Source: Streptomyces sp. AC1-42W (GTDB taxonomy: Bacteria > Actinomycetota > Actinomycetes > Streptomycetales > Streptomycetaceae). From it: a DNA stretch of 64,000 nucleotides. Below are positions 1 through 10,912 of this stretch, one piece after another. Numbering within the stretch: position 1 is the stretch's first letter; each line of letters starts with the position of its first letter. The notes beneath the pieces are model-generated. The model made no database searches, was not told where the DNA came from, and saw only the letters and a list, made by a program, of their open reading frames with translations. The stretch is from the NCBI RefSeq assembly GCF_003248355.1, contig NZ_QKWY01000001.1, forward strand, positions 3,368,001 to 3,432,000, in the 5' to 3' direction. Made by a program: the position numbers and the translations under genes.

Positions 1-1302
1 GTTGCCGGTGACCGGGCCACAGCCCTCCCTGGCCCGTTCGGTGTTGACCAGGGCCAGGACCTGCTCCGCCTCCGATGCGGGGCCGGGCGAGGAGCGGTCC
101 GGGGCCGGCGGCCGGTTCGCCGGGGCGGACGCCGTCGCCGAGGGGCGCCTGCTCGCGGGGGCGGACTTCTTCGGTGACGCCTTCGGCTCCGCCTTCGTGG
201 CGCTCGGGCTCGCGCTCGCGCGGGCGGACGGCGAGGCGGAGGGGGAGGGCACCGCCGTGGCGGACGCCTCGGCGGTCGCCGAGGTCGCGGCCGGGGCGGA
301 GGACTCGGGGGCGGCGGCCACGGACACCTCCGCGTCCCCGTCGTCGCCCGTCGACAGATGCACGGCCGCGCCCCCGGCGCCCAGCACGCCCACCGCCAGG
401 ACCGACGCCACCACGGCGTTGCGCCGCCGGCGCCGGGCCTGCGTCCGGCGCAGCGCGGCCCGGCCCGGCCGGGCGGACGCGGCCAGGGGCGTGGCGGCGC
501 CGGTCTCCGTCAGGCGCGGCGACCGGCCGGCGGCGGCCACGCCCGCGAGCGGCACCAGCGCCAGCCCCACCAGCAGCCCCTCGGCCGGCACCAGACCCGT
601 ACCGAACCCCGAGCAGACGGTGCAGCCGCGGGCGTGCCGGGCGATGCGCTTGCGCCACAGCGGCGACGGAGCCCCGTCCCACCCGGCCAGCATGTCGTCG
701 AGCAGCACGCACCGGGGCCGCGCGCCCAGCGCGCCCACCACCACCCGCGCGGTGTCCAGCTGGGCCTTCATCCGCTGCACCCGGACCGCCGTGTGCTCGG
801 GGGAGAGGTGCAGCGCGGCGGCCACCTCGGCCCGGCTCAGCTCGCCGGCCGCCTCCAGCCACCACAGCGACAGCAGCGCCCGGTCGTCCTCGTCCACCCA
901 GCGGGTCGCCTCGGCGACCTGGCGGCGCTGCCCGGACAGGCCGAGCCGGAGAATGGTCACGTCCACGAAGTCGGCGCCCGGATCGACCCTGTCCTGCCCG
1001 CCGGCCAGGGGCTCCACGGGTATCGCGGCGGTCTGCCGGTCCCGCCAGTGCCCGCGTATCTCGTTCATCGCGATGGCCACCAGCCAGGAGCGGAAGCTCG
1101 CCGGATCGCGCAGGCCGGGCAGCGCCCGCAGCATCCGCAGGACCGTCTCCTGCACCACGTCGTCCACGTCCGCGTGGCCGTTGAGCGCACGCCCGACGAC
1201 GTTGTAGAGCAGCGGCAGACAGGACGTGACGAGCTGGTCCCTGGCGCCGGGGTCCCCGGCCCGCGCCGCCTCGATCAACGCCCGTTCGCGGTCCTGGCCC
1301 AT
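1..1302 (-). CDS. Sigma-70 family (ECF-like) sigma factor fused to a C-terminal CAP/SCP domain; partial, 3' end outside window
   Basis: An open frame of 434 codons starts at ATG 1302-1300 and is still open at base 1. The N-terminal 170 residues are an RNA polymerase sigma factor: region 2 contains DVDDVVQETVLRMLRAL and region 4 a helix-turn-helix around AEVAAALHLSPEHTAV. Residues about 217-232 carry a Cys/His cluster (HARGCTVCSGFG) like an anti-sigma zinc finger. One transmembrane segment follows at about 295-314, then a long Ala/Ser/Pro-rich linker. The last visible residues, VLALVNTERAREGCGP, are the start of a CAP/SCP domain, normally extracellular. I infer one membrane-spanning polypeptide with a cytoplasmic sigma module and an external CAP module. 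A GGAAGAG ribosome site lies upstream. The CAP assignment rests on about 20 residues. Confidence 0.85.
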   Translation of the reverse strand, partial: MGQDRERALIEAARAGDPGARDQLVTSCLPLLYNVVGRALNGHADVDDVVQETVLRMLRALPGLRDPASFRSWLVAIAMNEIRGHWRDRQTAAIPVEPLAGGQDRVDPGADFVDVTILRLGLSGQRRQVAEATRWVDEDDRALLSLWWLEAAGELSRAEVAAALHLSPEHTAVRVQRMKAQLDTARVVVGALGARPRCVLLDDMLAGWDGAPSPLWRKRIARHARGCTVCSGFGTGLVPAEGLLVGLALVPLAGVAAAGRSPRLTETGAATPLAASARPGRAALRRTQARRRRRNAVVASVLAVGVLGAGGAAVHLSTGDDGDAEVSVAAAPESSAPAATSATAEASATAVPSPSASPSARASASPSATKAEPKASPKKSAPASRRPSATASAPANRPPAPDRSSPGPASEAEQVLALVNTERAREGCGPVTGN

Positions 1303-1428
1303 GCCGTGCTCACTCTTCCGGAGTCCTGTTCTGGCTTCACGCACACCTGGGAGATGCGGCCCGGCCGGTGACCATAACAAAAACCCGTCGCTCATTTGTG
1401 CGTGATGAGGCTCGGTGTGCGGAAAGAA

Positions 1429-1462
1429 GTCCGGCCCCGCCACGGGGGTGGCGGGGCCGGAC
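1429..1462 (-). terminator. Rho-independent-type hairpin after the GH6 gene
   Basis: A perfect 15-bp inverted repeat (1429-1443 GTCCGGCCCCGCCAC, 1448-1462) encloses a 4-base GGGG loop. It lies 26 bp past the GH6 stop codon, so it is placed to end the xylanase/GH48/GH6 transcript before the sigma-factor gene. There is no T tract, which is common for Streptomyces terminators. Confidence 0.75.
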
Positions 1463-1488
1463 GGGTCACCGGATCATCCGGTCACCGC

Positions 1489-3624
1489 TCAGGGCGCGGT
1501 GCCCCAGGTGAGCGCACCGCCCACGTACGCGCCGATCTTCGACGAGTCCGCGTAGCTGGTGGCCGTCGAGCGGCTGTAGTCGTCCGCCTCGTTGAAGTTG
1601 GACCAGTCGCTCTTGTTGAGACGCAGCTGCATCTCGCCGGTGGAGGCGCCGGCCGCGAGGGTGCCGCTGCCGAAGGAGACCTCCAGGTAGTGGCTGGCAC
1701 CGGCCGCCGAACCGTTCTGCTTCACCGCCAGGCTCAGCTTCCCGCAGCCCATGACCGCCCAGTCGCAGGAGGTGCCGAAGGTGGCGGAGCCGGACTCCGG
1801 GGTGAACCAGTAGCGCAGCTTGACCGTGGACAGGTCCACCGCCGTGCTGCCGGTGTTGACCAGCTGGAGACCCATCCGGATCTGGTTGTCGGTCGCGGAG
1901 GAGTCGTTGTTCTTGTACTGGACCTTCAGGGCGCCCGTCCCGGTGCCGCCACCCGCGGAGGTGGTGACGGACAGGGCGGAGGAGGCCGCCGAGACGTTAC
2001 CGGCCGCGTCCCGTGCCTTGACCGTGTAGCTGTAGGCGGTCGAGGCCGACAGATCCGTGTCGGTGTACGAGGTCGTGGTGGTCGAGCCCACCTTGGTGCT
2101 GCCCCGGTACACGTCGTAGCCGGTCACCGCGGTGTCGTCGCTGGACGCGGTCCAGGACAGCGAGACGCTGGAGCTGGTCTTCGCCGTGGACGTCAGGCCC
2201 GTCGGCGCGGTCGGCGCCTGGGTGTCGTCGTCGCCACCGCCGTTGTTGCCGCCGTCGTCGTCGCCGTCGATGGGCGGGTAGGCGTTGCGGAGCAGCTCCT
2301 GGAACTGCGCGGAGAACCAGTGACCCGCGACGGGGGAGTTGGGCAGCGCGCCGGACATGCTGTTGCCGTTGCGGCCGTTACCGGTGTACGTGGGGTCGCA
2401 CATCCGGTCGAAACCCTTGCCCTCGTCGTTGTCCTCGGGCTGGCTGCTGCCGTCCGACTCCCCCGGAGGCTTCGCCCACACGTAGGCGTCGATACCGGGC
2501 TCGGGGGCGGTGGTGGGCCGCTCACCGATGCCGGCACCGCTCTGGTTGCACCAGTTGCCGGCGTGGATGCGCCGGTCCACACGGCCGCCGTCCACGTAGG
2601 CGTCCACACTGGTCAGCGGGCCCGCCGAGGTGGGCCGGTCGGGGCCGCCCCAGCCGTTGCGGGCGGTGTCGATCAGCATGCCGATGTTCGAGTTGAAGCC
2701 CTCGCTCACCAGCATGGTGCGCAGCGCCTGGGCGAACGTCAGCTCATCGGCGTAGTAGTTCCAGTCGACCCACTTCGACTGGCGCACCGTGGTGCCGTTC
2801 ACCGAGTCGCTGATCTTGAAGTTCGGCTCCTTGAGAGCCGAGTAGTTGGCCGTGTTCACGATGAAGCCGGCCACGTCGTCGACGGTGGCCCCCTCGGAGG
2901 TGGCCGCCTTCTTGAACTCGGCCGCGGCCGGCGCCATGTTGCTGTCCCAGCCCAGCCAGCCGTGGTGGGCGGCGTCCACGTAGTTGTACACGTTGGGAAT
3001 GGCACCCAGGGTGTGCAGGGCGTAGCCGACACCCTTCTCGTAGTTGCCGTTCGCCTTCATCGTCGCGCAGGCGTCGGTCGAACCGGCCGTGCCGCCGGCG
3101 TTGGTGACGAGGTTGGGCAGCGAGTCGGGCTCGATGATGGTGACAATGCGCAAGCCGGCGTACGCCGGGTCGGCGAGGATCTCGGCAATGGGGTCGATGT
3201 ATTCGGTCTTGTACCGGCCGAGCTCCGTGGGGCCGAGCTCGCCGTTGGACGCCAGCGCGGCGCAGTCGCGTCCCGGCAGGTCGTAGATGACGACCTGGAA
3301 CAGGTTCGCACCCTGGTCGAGCGCGGTGTCCAGGTGGTCACGCAGGCTCCGCGCGCCCGGCGTGCCACCGATGGCCGCGATGCGGTCCATCCAGACGAAG
3401 GCCGGGGTGTCGGCGATGGCCGCACCGCCCGGCTCGGCCGCCGCCCTGGCGGACCAGTCCGGGTTCACGTACGCCTGGGCGCCCACATACGGGTTGTCCA
3501 CCCGCGCCACGGCCGCGTCGGCGGTGGCGGGGAGGGCGACCGCCAGGGCGGCGCCCATGGCCATCGCGGAGACTGCGGCGAGCCTCCGGCGTAGCCCTTG
3601 CTTGATGGTGCCTCTGGTACTCAT
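1489..3624 (-). CDS. Secreted GH6 cellobiohydrolase (exo-beta-1,4-glucanase) with FN3 and CBM3 modules
   Basis: 711 residues. An N-terminal signal peptide ends near residue 37 (Arg-rich start, hydrophobic core, then ADA). The GH6 catalytic domain spans about 40-440 and carries both family signatures: YDLPGRDCAA near residues 111-120, whose Asp in RDC is the GH6 acid, and IIEPDSLPN. A fibronectin type III module follows at about 470-555, then a family 3 cellulose-binding module from about 563 to the end (start [15 protein letters not shown]). GH6 exo-enzymes release cellobiose from cellulose non-reducing ends, so this complements the reducing-end GH48 enzyme encoded upstream. ATG 3624 is preceded by GAGGAG at good spacing. 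It is the last gene of the operon. Parts of the CBM3 coding sequence are identical to the neighbouring GH48 gene. Confidence 0.95.
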   Translation of the reverse strand: MSTRGTIKQGLRRRLAAVSAMAMGAALAVALPATADAAVARVDNPYVGAQAYVNPDWSARAAAEPGGAAIADTPAFVWMDRIAAIGGTPGARSLRDHLDTALDQGANLFQVVIYDLPGRDCAALASNGELGPTELGRYKTEYIDPIAEILADPAYAGLRIVTIIEPDSLPNLVTNAGGTAGSTDACATMKANGNYEKGVGYALHTLGAIPNVYNYVDAAHHGWLGWDSNMAPAAAEFKKAATSEGATVDDVAGFIVNTANYSALKEPNFKISDSVNGTTVRQSKWVDWNYYADELTFAQALRTMLVSEGFNSNIGMLIDTARNGWGGPDRPTSAGPLTSVDAYVDGGRVDRRIHAGNWCNQSGAGIGERPTTAPEPGIDAYVWAKPPGESDGSSQPEDNDEGKGFDRMCDPTYTGNGRNGNSMSGALPNSPVAGHWFSAQFQELLRNAYPPIDGDDDGGNNGGGDDDTQAPTAPTGLTSTAKTSSSVSLSWTASSDDTAVTGYDVYRGSTKVGSTTTTSYTDTDLSASTAYSYTVKARDAAGNVSAASSALSVTTSAGGGTGTGALKVQYKNNDSSATDNQIRMGLQLVNTGSTAVDLSTVKLRYWFTPESGSATFGTSCDWAVMGCGKLSLAVKQNGSAAGASHYLEVSFGSGTLAAGASTGEMQLRLNKSDWSNFNEADDYSRSTATSYADSSKIGAYVGGALTWGTAP

Positions 3625-3689
3625 TGCGGCTCCGTGCTCCTCTCGTACGCCCGCGGAGGATTCCCGCGGACGGTTTCTGGGGGGTGCTG

Positions 3690-3734
3690 CCCGATGGCGG
3701 GCTCTGCGGGGTCGGTGTCGGGCCCGCCATCGGG
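3690..3734 (-). promoter_or_regulatory. Intercistronic hairpin between the GH48 and GH6 genes
   Basis: A 13-bp inverted repeat (3690-3702 and 3722-3734, arm CCCGATGGCGGGC) with a 19-base loop lies in the 151-bp gap between GH48 (stop at 3776) and GH6 (start 3624). It could stabilise the upstream message or reduce read-through into GH6. No CebR-box is visible in this gap, which supports co-transcription from the xylanase promoter. Confidence 0.5.
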
Positions 3735-3775
3735 AGTGGTGGGTGACCGGCCGCCCGGCCGGTCAGGGGGTACGG

Positions 3776-6592
3776 CTACGGCTCGACGCCCCAGGCCAGC
3801 GAGCCGGCGACATAGGCGCCGACCTTCGTGGAGTCGGCGTACGAGGTGTTGGTCGAGCGGCTGTAGTCGTCGGCCTCGTTGAAGTTGGACCAGTCGCTCT
3901 TGTTGAGGCGCAGTTGGATCTCACCGGTGGAGGCGCCGGCGGCCAGCGTGCCCGCGCCGCCGGTGAACCCGACCTCCAGGTAGCGGTCGGCGCCCGTCTT
4001 CGAACCGGAGACGGCGACCACCGTGTGCGAGATGTTGGACGAGCCGAGCGCGGCGTAGTCGCAGTAGGTGCCGAAGGTGCTCGGTCCGCCGTCGGCGGTG
4101 AACCAGTACCGGACCTTCACCGTGGACAGGTCGACCGGCGCGCTGCCGGTGTTCACGACCTGGAGGCCCATCCGGATCTGGTTGTCGGTCGCGGAGGAGT
4201 CGTTGTTCTTGTACTGCACCTTCACCGCGCCGGTGCCGGTCGAGCCGCCCGTCTTCGTGGTGGCCGGCACCGCGTCCGACAGCGCCGAGGTGTTGCCGCC
4301 CGCGTCCCGCGCCGCCACCGCGTAGGTGTACTCGGTGCCGGCGGCGAGGCCGGAGTCGGTGAACGTGCGCCCGGTGGCGTTGCCCGCGAGCACACCGTTG
4401 CGGTACACGTCGTAGCCGGTCACGCCGATGTTGTCGGTGGACGCCGACCAGGAGAGCGACACGCTGTCCTTGGTCGTCGCGGTCACCGTGAGGCCGCCCG
4501 GCGCGGTCGGCGGCTCGGTGTCGCCGCCCGGCTCACCGCCGCCGCCCTCCACCAGCAGCTCCGCGTAGATCGCGAAGGCCAGCGCGAGCGCCGCCTGCGC
4601 CCAGAAGCGGTGGTACGTGAAGACGGGCGCGTCCCCGCCGTCCAGGTACGCCTGCACCTTCGGCCAGTCCGGGTCGTCCTTGTACCAGCTGCGGATGGAG
4701 ATGAAGGTCGAACCTGGCCGGACCGGGTCGCCGTTGGGCATGGTGCCCGACCAGCCGGACGGGATGTACACCTCGTCGTCGAACCGGTTGTAGTCCAGCC
4801 GGGTCTCCGGCACCGAGATGCCCTTGTCCGTGGTGTTCAGCGCCATCGCGTCGAGCAGCGCCTTCGCCAGCGCCGCCGCGTCCTCGTCACCCGACTTGGC
4901 GGCGTAGTAGGTGAGCGTCTTGACGTACGCGGCGCCCACGCCGACGTCGTTGGCGTAGTCCACCACCGATACGTGCAGACCGGCGTTGTCACCGGGCGAG
5001 GAGGCGTTCCAGGTGTCCGGCTCACCCGTCCAGTTCAGGGTGGACGGGAAGCGGAAGCTGCCGTCGGCGCCGATGGTCGTCTCACTGGACGCCCAGGCGA
5101 CCCACTTCGACAGGACGGCCTCGGCGGCCGCGTTGCCGGTCACGTAGTAGTACGCGGCGACGCGCTCCATGCCCCAGGCCTGGAAGCCGAACCAGTTGTT
5201 GCTCGCCGGGTCGTGGTAGACCGGCTGCCAGTCGTACGCCATCCCGTAGAAGGTGGGCGTGCCGGCCGGGGGCGCGCTGTAGCTGCCCTCCCAGCTGTTG
5301 GTGCAGCCGCCCGCGAGCGCGCCCTCGCTGGACTGGAGCCAGGTCAGGAACTCCAGCTGCCGGGTCAGGCTCTTGGACCAGTCCGACCGGGCCGTCGCCG
5401 ACTTGGGGGTGAGCGAGGGCACGTTGGACAGCGCCCAGGCGGCGAGCGGGTTCTGGTAGCCCTGGTGCGAGGCGCTGTCACCGATGCGCCAGGCCCAGCC
5501 GCCGCCGCTGCCCGCGGCCGCCCCGCCCCAGGCGTAGTACCAGGAGAGCAGGTAGTGCTGGGAGTCGCGGCCGGAGGCGGCCGGGCACGAGTTCGGGTCG
5601 GTGCAGTCGCCGATCCGCTTGAAGTACTTGTCGAACATGGCGTAGCGCAGGTAGTCGCCCATCTTGGCTGCCTTCGCCACCGAGGCCGCGACCTGGCTCT
5701 CCTTGCCCTGCTCCGAGGCCCAGCGGTACGCCCAGTAGGCAGCCTGCACCGCGCGGGCGTCGGCGTCCGGCGCGTTGGTGTACTTCCACTGCTTGGCGTA
5801 GCTGGAGTCCCCGACGAACAGGTCGAGATACCCGTTGGGGCCGCCGTACTTGAAGAGGTCGGTGGTCGGCTGCGGCACGGTCTCCCACACCGACTCCTGC
5901 GCGCCGCGCTGGTAGGTGTTGATGAAGGAGGCGCCGGCGCCCGGACCGGACTGGCCACCGGTGCCCGGCTTGTTGCCGTAGCCGTAGATGTTGTCCAGGT
6001 CCATCAGCCAGTGCATGCCGTAGACGTCCATCGTCCCGTAGGACGAGGCGAGTTCGGCCGAGAGCGGGTCGCTGCCCACCGGGACGTTGCCGTTCATGGC
6101 GGAGGGGTAGCCGCTCGGCAGCGGGTGTTCGGCCGCGAAGGTCGCGGGCGCCGAGGGGTTGTACGAGTCGCTGGTCGACTGGTCGGCGTGCTGCGGGATG
6201 ATGGTCTTCTCCGCCACCGCCCAGGCCGCGTTGAACGGCGCCCAGTCACCCGTCACCCGGCCGTACGCCGCCTCCAGCCACATCCAGAAGCTGACGGCCT
6301 CCGACGTGGTCTGGTGGCCGTGGTCCGGCGCCTCGACCATCAGCGTCTCGACCGAGTGGTACGGGAGGCCGTCGGGGCTGAAGTAGCCGTTCGCGGCGTC
6401 CTTGATCTTGCCGTACTGGGTGAGGAAGGCCTGGGTGTACGGGTCGTCGCCCGCGGCGGCGGCCGACCGCGAACCGGAGCCGGTGCCGGCCTGTGCCGAG
6501 GCGGGCCCGGCGACCGCGGTGCCCTGCGCCAGACCGAGGGCCAGCATGCTGCCGCCGAGGGCGCTGCTGAACGTTCTACGTGATATCGACAC
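3776..6592 (-). CDS. Secreted GH48 reducing-end cellobiohydrolase with FN3 and CBM3 modules
   Basis: 938 residues from a GTG start at 6592, chosen because GGAGGA sits just upstream and no better ATG exists. The N-terminus ([16 protein letters not shown]) has a twin-arginine-like RR followed by a hydrophobic stretch, so export is certain but Tat versus Sec is open. The GH48 catalytic domain spans about 50-690. [19 protein letters not shown] near residues 82-100 contains the Glu that acts as general acid in the family. FN3 is at about 695-785 and CBM3 at about 789-938. GH48 is the processive enzyme acting from cellulose reducing ends and works with the GH6 enzyme encoded directly downstream. 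The size and module order are usual for actinomycete GH48 proteins. Confidence 0.95.
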   Translation of the reverse strand: MSISRRTFSSALGGSMLALGLAQGTAVAGPASAQAGTGSGSRSAAAAGDDPYTQAFLTQYGKIKDAANGYFSPDGLPYHSVETLMVEAPDHGHQTTSEAVSFWMWLEAAYGRVTGDWAPFNAAWAVAEKTIIPQHADQSTSDSYNPSAPATFAAEHPLPSGYPSAMNGNVPVGSDPLSAELASSYGTMDVYGMHWLMDLDNIYGYGNKPGTGGQSGPGAGASFINTYQRGAQESVWETVPQPTTDLFKYGGPNGYLDLFVGDSSYAKQWKYTNAPDADARAVQAAYWAYRWASEQGKESQVAASVAKAAKMGDYLRYAMFDKYFKRIGDCTDPNSCPAASGRDSQHYLLSWYYAWGGAAAGSGGGWAWRIGDSASHQGYQNPLAAWALSNVPSLTPKSATARSDWSKSLTRQLEFLTWLQSSEGALAGGCTNSWEGSYSAPPAGTPTFYGMAYDWQPVYHDPASNNWFGFQAWGMERVAAYYYVTGNAAAEAVLSKWVAWASSETTIGADGSFRFPSTLNWTGEPDTWNASSPGDNAGLHVSVVDYANDVGVGAAYVKTLTYYAAKSGDEDAAALAKALLDAMALNTTDKGISVPETRLDYNRFDDEVYIPSGWSGTMPNGDPVRPGSTFISIRSWYKDDPDWPKVQAYLDGGDAPVFTYHRFWAQAALALAFAIYAELLVEGGGGEPGGDTEPPTAPGGLTVTATTKDSVSLSWSASTDNIGVTGYDVYRNGVLAGNATGRTFTDSGLAAGTEYTYAVAARDAGGNTSALSDAVPATTKTGGSTGTGAVKVQYKNNDSSATDNQIRMGLQVVNTGSAPVDLSTVKVRYWFTADGGPSTFGTYCDYAALGSSNISHTVVAVSGSKTGADRYLEVGFTGGAGTLAAGASTGEIQLRLNKSDWSNFNEADDYSRSTNTSYADSTKVGAYVAGSLAWGVEP

Positions 6593-6620
6593 AAATCCTC
6601 CAGTGGCGGGTGTCGTCGAT

Positions 6621-6645
6621 GGGGGAGGGGAGGAGGGGAGGGGGG
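6621..6645 (+). other. G-rich tract with quadruplex potential
   Basis: In the 139-bp gap between the xylanase and GH48 genes the plus strand carries successive runs of 5, 4, 2, 4 and 6 guanines separated by single adenines. The pattern permits an intrastrand G-quadruplex on the template strand. The gap holds no gene, no CebR-box and no clear promoter. Confidence 0.4.
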
Positions 6646-6731
6646 AAGCGGTGGGGACGGTGATGCGGCGCGGAGGGTGGAGCGGGGGAGCGGGGGCCGG
6701 TGGGGGAAGGGTGAGCGGGGCCCCCGGGCGG

Positions 6732-9039
<2,308 letters not shown>

Positions 9040-9053
9040 TGGGAGCGCTCCAG
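9040..9053 (+). promoter_or_regulatory. Near-consensus CebR-box upstream of the HIT-family gene
   Basis: TGGGAGCGCTCCAG matches 12 of 14 positions of the CebR operator; only the last two bases differ. It ends 50 bp before the HIT-family start codon. With one half-site damaged, binding may be weak or absent. Confidence 0.4.
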
Positions 9054-9103
9054 CCGCCAGCCGTCAGAAGTTGCCGGCGCGCGGCGGCGTAGAGTCCTCG
9101 CCC

Positions 9104-9589
9104 ATGACCGAGACATGGCGGCAGGACCGGATCGGCAGCGCGCTCCGGGGCGAGAACCCGACGGTGCTGCGACGGCTGGCCGCCGGGTTCGCCGTGATCG
9201 GCGACGTCCAGTTCCTGCCGGGATACGCGATACTCCTGGCGGACGACCCCGCCGCACAGCGCCTCTCCGACCTCCCCAGGGGCAGGCGGTCGGCCTTCCT
9301 GGCGGACATGGACAAGCTCGGGGAGGCCGTCGAGCGTGTCTGCGGGCGGCTCGACCCCGCCTTCCGGCGCGTCAACCTGGAGATCCTCGGGAACACCGAC
9401 CCGTTCCTCCACGCGCACGTGTGGCCGCGCTTCGACTGGGAGCCGGCCGAGCTGGTGGGCAGGCCCGTATGGCTCTACCCGCGTGAGCGGTGGAGCGACG
9501 CGAGCCATGCGCTCGGGCCCCGGCACGACGCCCTGCGCGCGGCGATCACGGAGGAACTGGACCGGCTCGCCGATCGGCCGGAGCGGTAG
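9104..9589 (+). CDS. HIT-superfamily (histidine triad) protein, diadenosine polyphosphate hydrolase-like
   Basis: 161 residues from ATG 9104 (TETWRQDRIG). The fold signature is the C-terminal DPFLHAHVWPRF, a histidine-triad variant with two of the usual three alternating histidines, preceded by the nucleotide-binding strand LPGYAILLADDP. HIT proteins hydrolyse or transfer nucleoside monophosphates from dinucleotides, but the substrate here cannot be read from sequence. It stands alone, divergent from the xylanase operon. The frame is open further upstream, but no conserved sequence lies before ATG 9104. Confidence 0.75.
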   Translation: MTETWRQDRIGSALRGENPTVLRRLAAGFAVIGDVQFLPGYAILLADDPAAQRLSDLPRGRRSAFLADMDKLGEAVERVCGRLDPAFRRVNLEILGNTDPFLHAHVWPRFDWEPAELVGRPVWLYPRERWSDASHALGPRHDALRAAITEELDRLADRPER

Positions 9590-9616
9590 TCGGCGTCCGC
9601 GCCGGGCCGCTGGCCC

Positions 9617-9775
9617 TCACGTCTCGCGTGTCGCCGCCATGCCGATCGTGATCAGGCCCAGGAGCACCCAGCCGAACCAGAGCCAGCCGTTGCTTCCCAG
9701 TGCCACCGTGTAGGCGGTCACCGCCACCAGGGCACCGGCGGTGAGCATCCCCATCGTCTTCGTCGATCCGGACAT
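9617..9775 (-). CDS. Small membrane protein (52 residues)
   Basis: A short frame from ATG 9775 to TGA 9617-9619 encodes MSGSTKTMGM followed by a hydrophobic segment (LTAGALVAVTAYTVAL) and a second one (WLWFGWVLLGLITIGMAA) ending in TRET. That gives two predicted transmembrane helices with a short polar turn. It lies 66 bp upstream of ctaG's 3' end on the same strand. I do not recognise a function. Confidence 0.65.
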   Translation of the reverse strand: MSGSTKTMGMLTAGALVAVTAYTVALGSNGWLWFGWVLLGLITIGMAATRET

Positions 9776-9841
9776 GCGCGCACCCTCCTCGTCGGCCGCG
9801 CGGCCGTGGATGCCATCGTCACCCGGAAGAGGGGTCCGCCG

Positions 9842-10792
9842 CTACTGTCCGCGCGCCTGCAAGGACGCGAGATACGCGTTGTACGCCTGCAGCTCCTGGT
9901 CCCCGTCGCGCTCCGCCGCCCGGTCCGAGCGCTTCGCCGTCCGCTGCTCGGAGCGGTACCACTGGAACACCAGGGCCACCAGCACCAGCACCGAGGGGAT
10001 CTCGCTGAACGCCCAGGCGATGCCGCCCGCCGCGCTCTGGTCGGACAGCGCGTCGATGCCGAGCGACGCCGGAGGATTCCTGTACACCTCGACCATCGGC
10101 GAGGACGCCATCATGAGGGCGATCCCGAAGAAGGCGTGGAACGGCATACCGGCGAACAGCTCCAGCATCCGCATCACATAACCGGGCCGGTGCGGGCCCG
10201 GATCGATGCCCATGATCGGCCAGAAGAAGAACAGGCCGACCGCCAGGAAGTGGACCATCATCGCCAGGTGCCCGACCGTCGAACCCATCAGGAAGTCGAA
10301 CAGCGGGGTGAAGTACAGGCCGTAGAGGCTGGCGATGAACAGCGGGATCGTGAACGCCGGATGCGTGACGACCTTCATGTACCGGCTGTGCAGCAGCATC
10401 AGCAGCAGCTCGCGCGGCCCCTTCCTGCCGCGCTGCGCGACCGGCAGGGCGCGCAGCGCCAGCGTCACGGGCGCGCCCAGCAGCAGCAGGATCGGCGACA
10501 GCATGCTGATCACCATGTGCTGCACCATGTGCACGCTGAACATGACCATGCCGTAGTCGTTCAGCCCGGTGCACATCACCAGCGCGATGGTCAGCACCCC
10601 GATCATGAACAGGACCGTGCGGCCCACCGGCCACGCGTCACCGCGTCTGCGCAGCCGCAGCACCGCGTACCCGTACAGGAGCACGGCCAGGACGCAGCCG
10701 GTCAGGAAGAACGGGTCCGCGGAGAACTGGAGGCCGCGGCCCAGCGTGAACGGCGGCAGATCCATGTTCATGCCGTGCCCGCTGTGATCCAT
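9842..10792 (-). CDS. ctaG: CtaG-type cytochrome c oxidase assembly membrane protein
   Basis: 316 residues with about seven hydrophobic helices. Conserved polar features sit in or near the membrane: MVQHMVIS, HPAFTIPLF and HLAMMVHFLAVGLFFFWP. The N-terminus (MDHSGHGMNMD) is His/Met-rich, compatible with copper handling. This is the caa3-type CtaG family, which in actinobacteria helps copper insertion into cytochrome c oxidase and is unrelated to Cox11-type CtaG. The soluble C-terminus is charged (RSEQRTAKRSDRAAERDGD). It sits after a strong terminator hairpin, so it is probably transcribed separately from pfkA. Confidence 0.88.
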   Translation of the reverse strand: MDHSGHGMNMDLPPFTLGRGLQFSADPFFLTGCVLAVLLYGYAVLRLRRRGDAWPVGRTVLFMIGVLTIALVMCTGLNDYGMVMFSVHMVQHMVISMLSPILLLLGAPVTLALRALPVAQRGRKGPRELLLMLLHSRYMKVVTHPAFTIPLFIASLYGLYFTPLFDFLMGSTVGHLAMMVHFLAVGLFFFWPIMGIDPGPHRPGYVMRMLELFAGMPFHAFFGIALMMASSPMVEVYRNPPASLGIDALSDQSAAGGIAWAFSEIPSVLVLVALVFQWYRSEQRTAKRSDRAAERDGDQELQAYNAYLASLQARGQ

Positions 10793-10858
10793 CTGTTCAC
10801 TCCCGATGGGAACGCCGGGACGTCCCTGTTTCGTGCCGGTTGTCCCGACCAGAGTAGA

Positions 10859-10892
10859 ACCGCCCCCGGCCGCGGTTGCGGCCGGGGGCGGT
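10859..10892 (-). terminator. Hairpin terminator after pfkA
   Basis: A perfect 15-bp inverted repeat (10859-10873 ACCGCCCCCGGCCGC, 10878-10892) with loop GGTT lies 20 bp past the pfkA stop codon, between pfkA and ctaG on the same strand. Confidence 0.75.
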
Positions 10893-10912
10893 CTCGAAAC
10901 GGGGTGTCGCGC

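Noticed and set aside
3287..6583. A 1098-codon open frame on the plus strand opposite the GH48 gene
   Set aside because: It is a mirror of GC-rich codons: Arg/Val/Gly-rich composition with no domain, while the minus strand encodes a complete GH48 enzyme.
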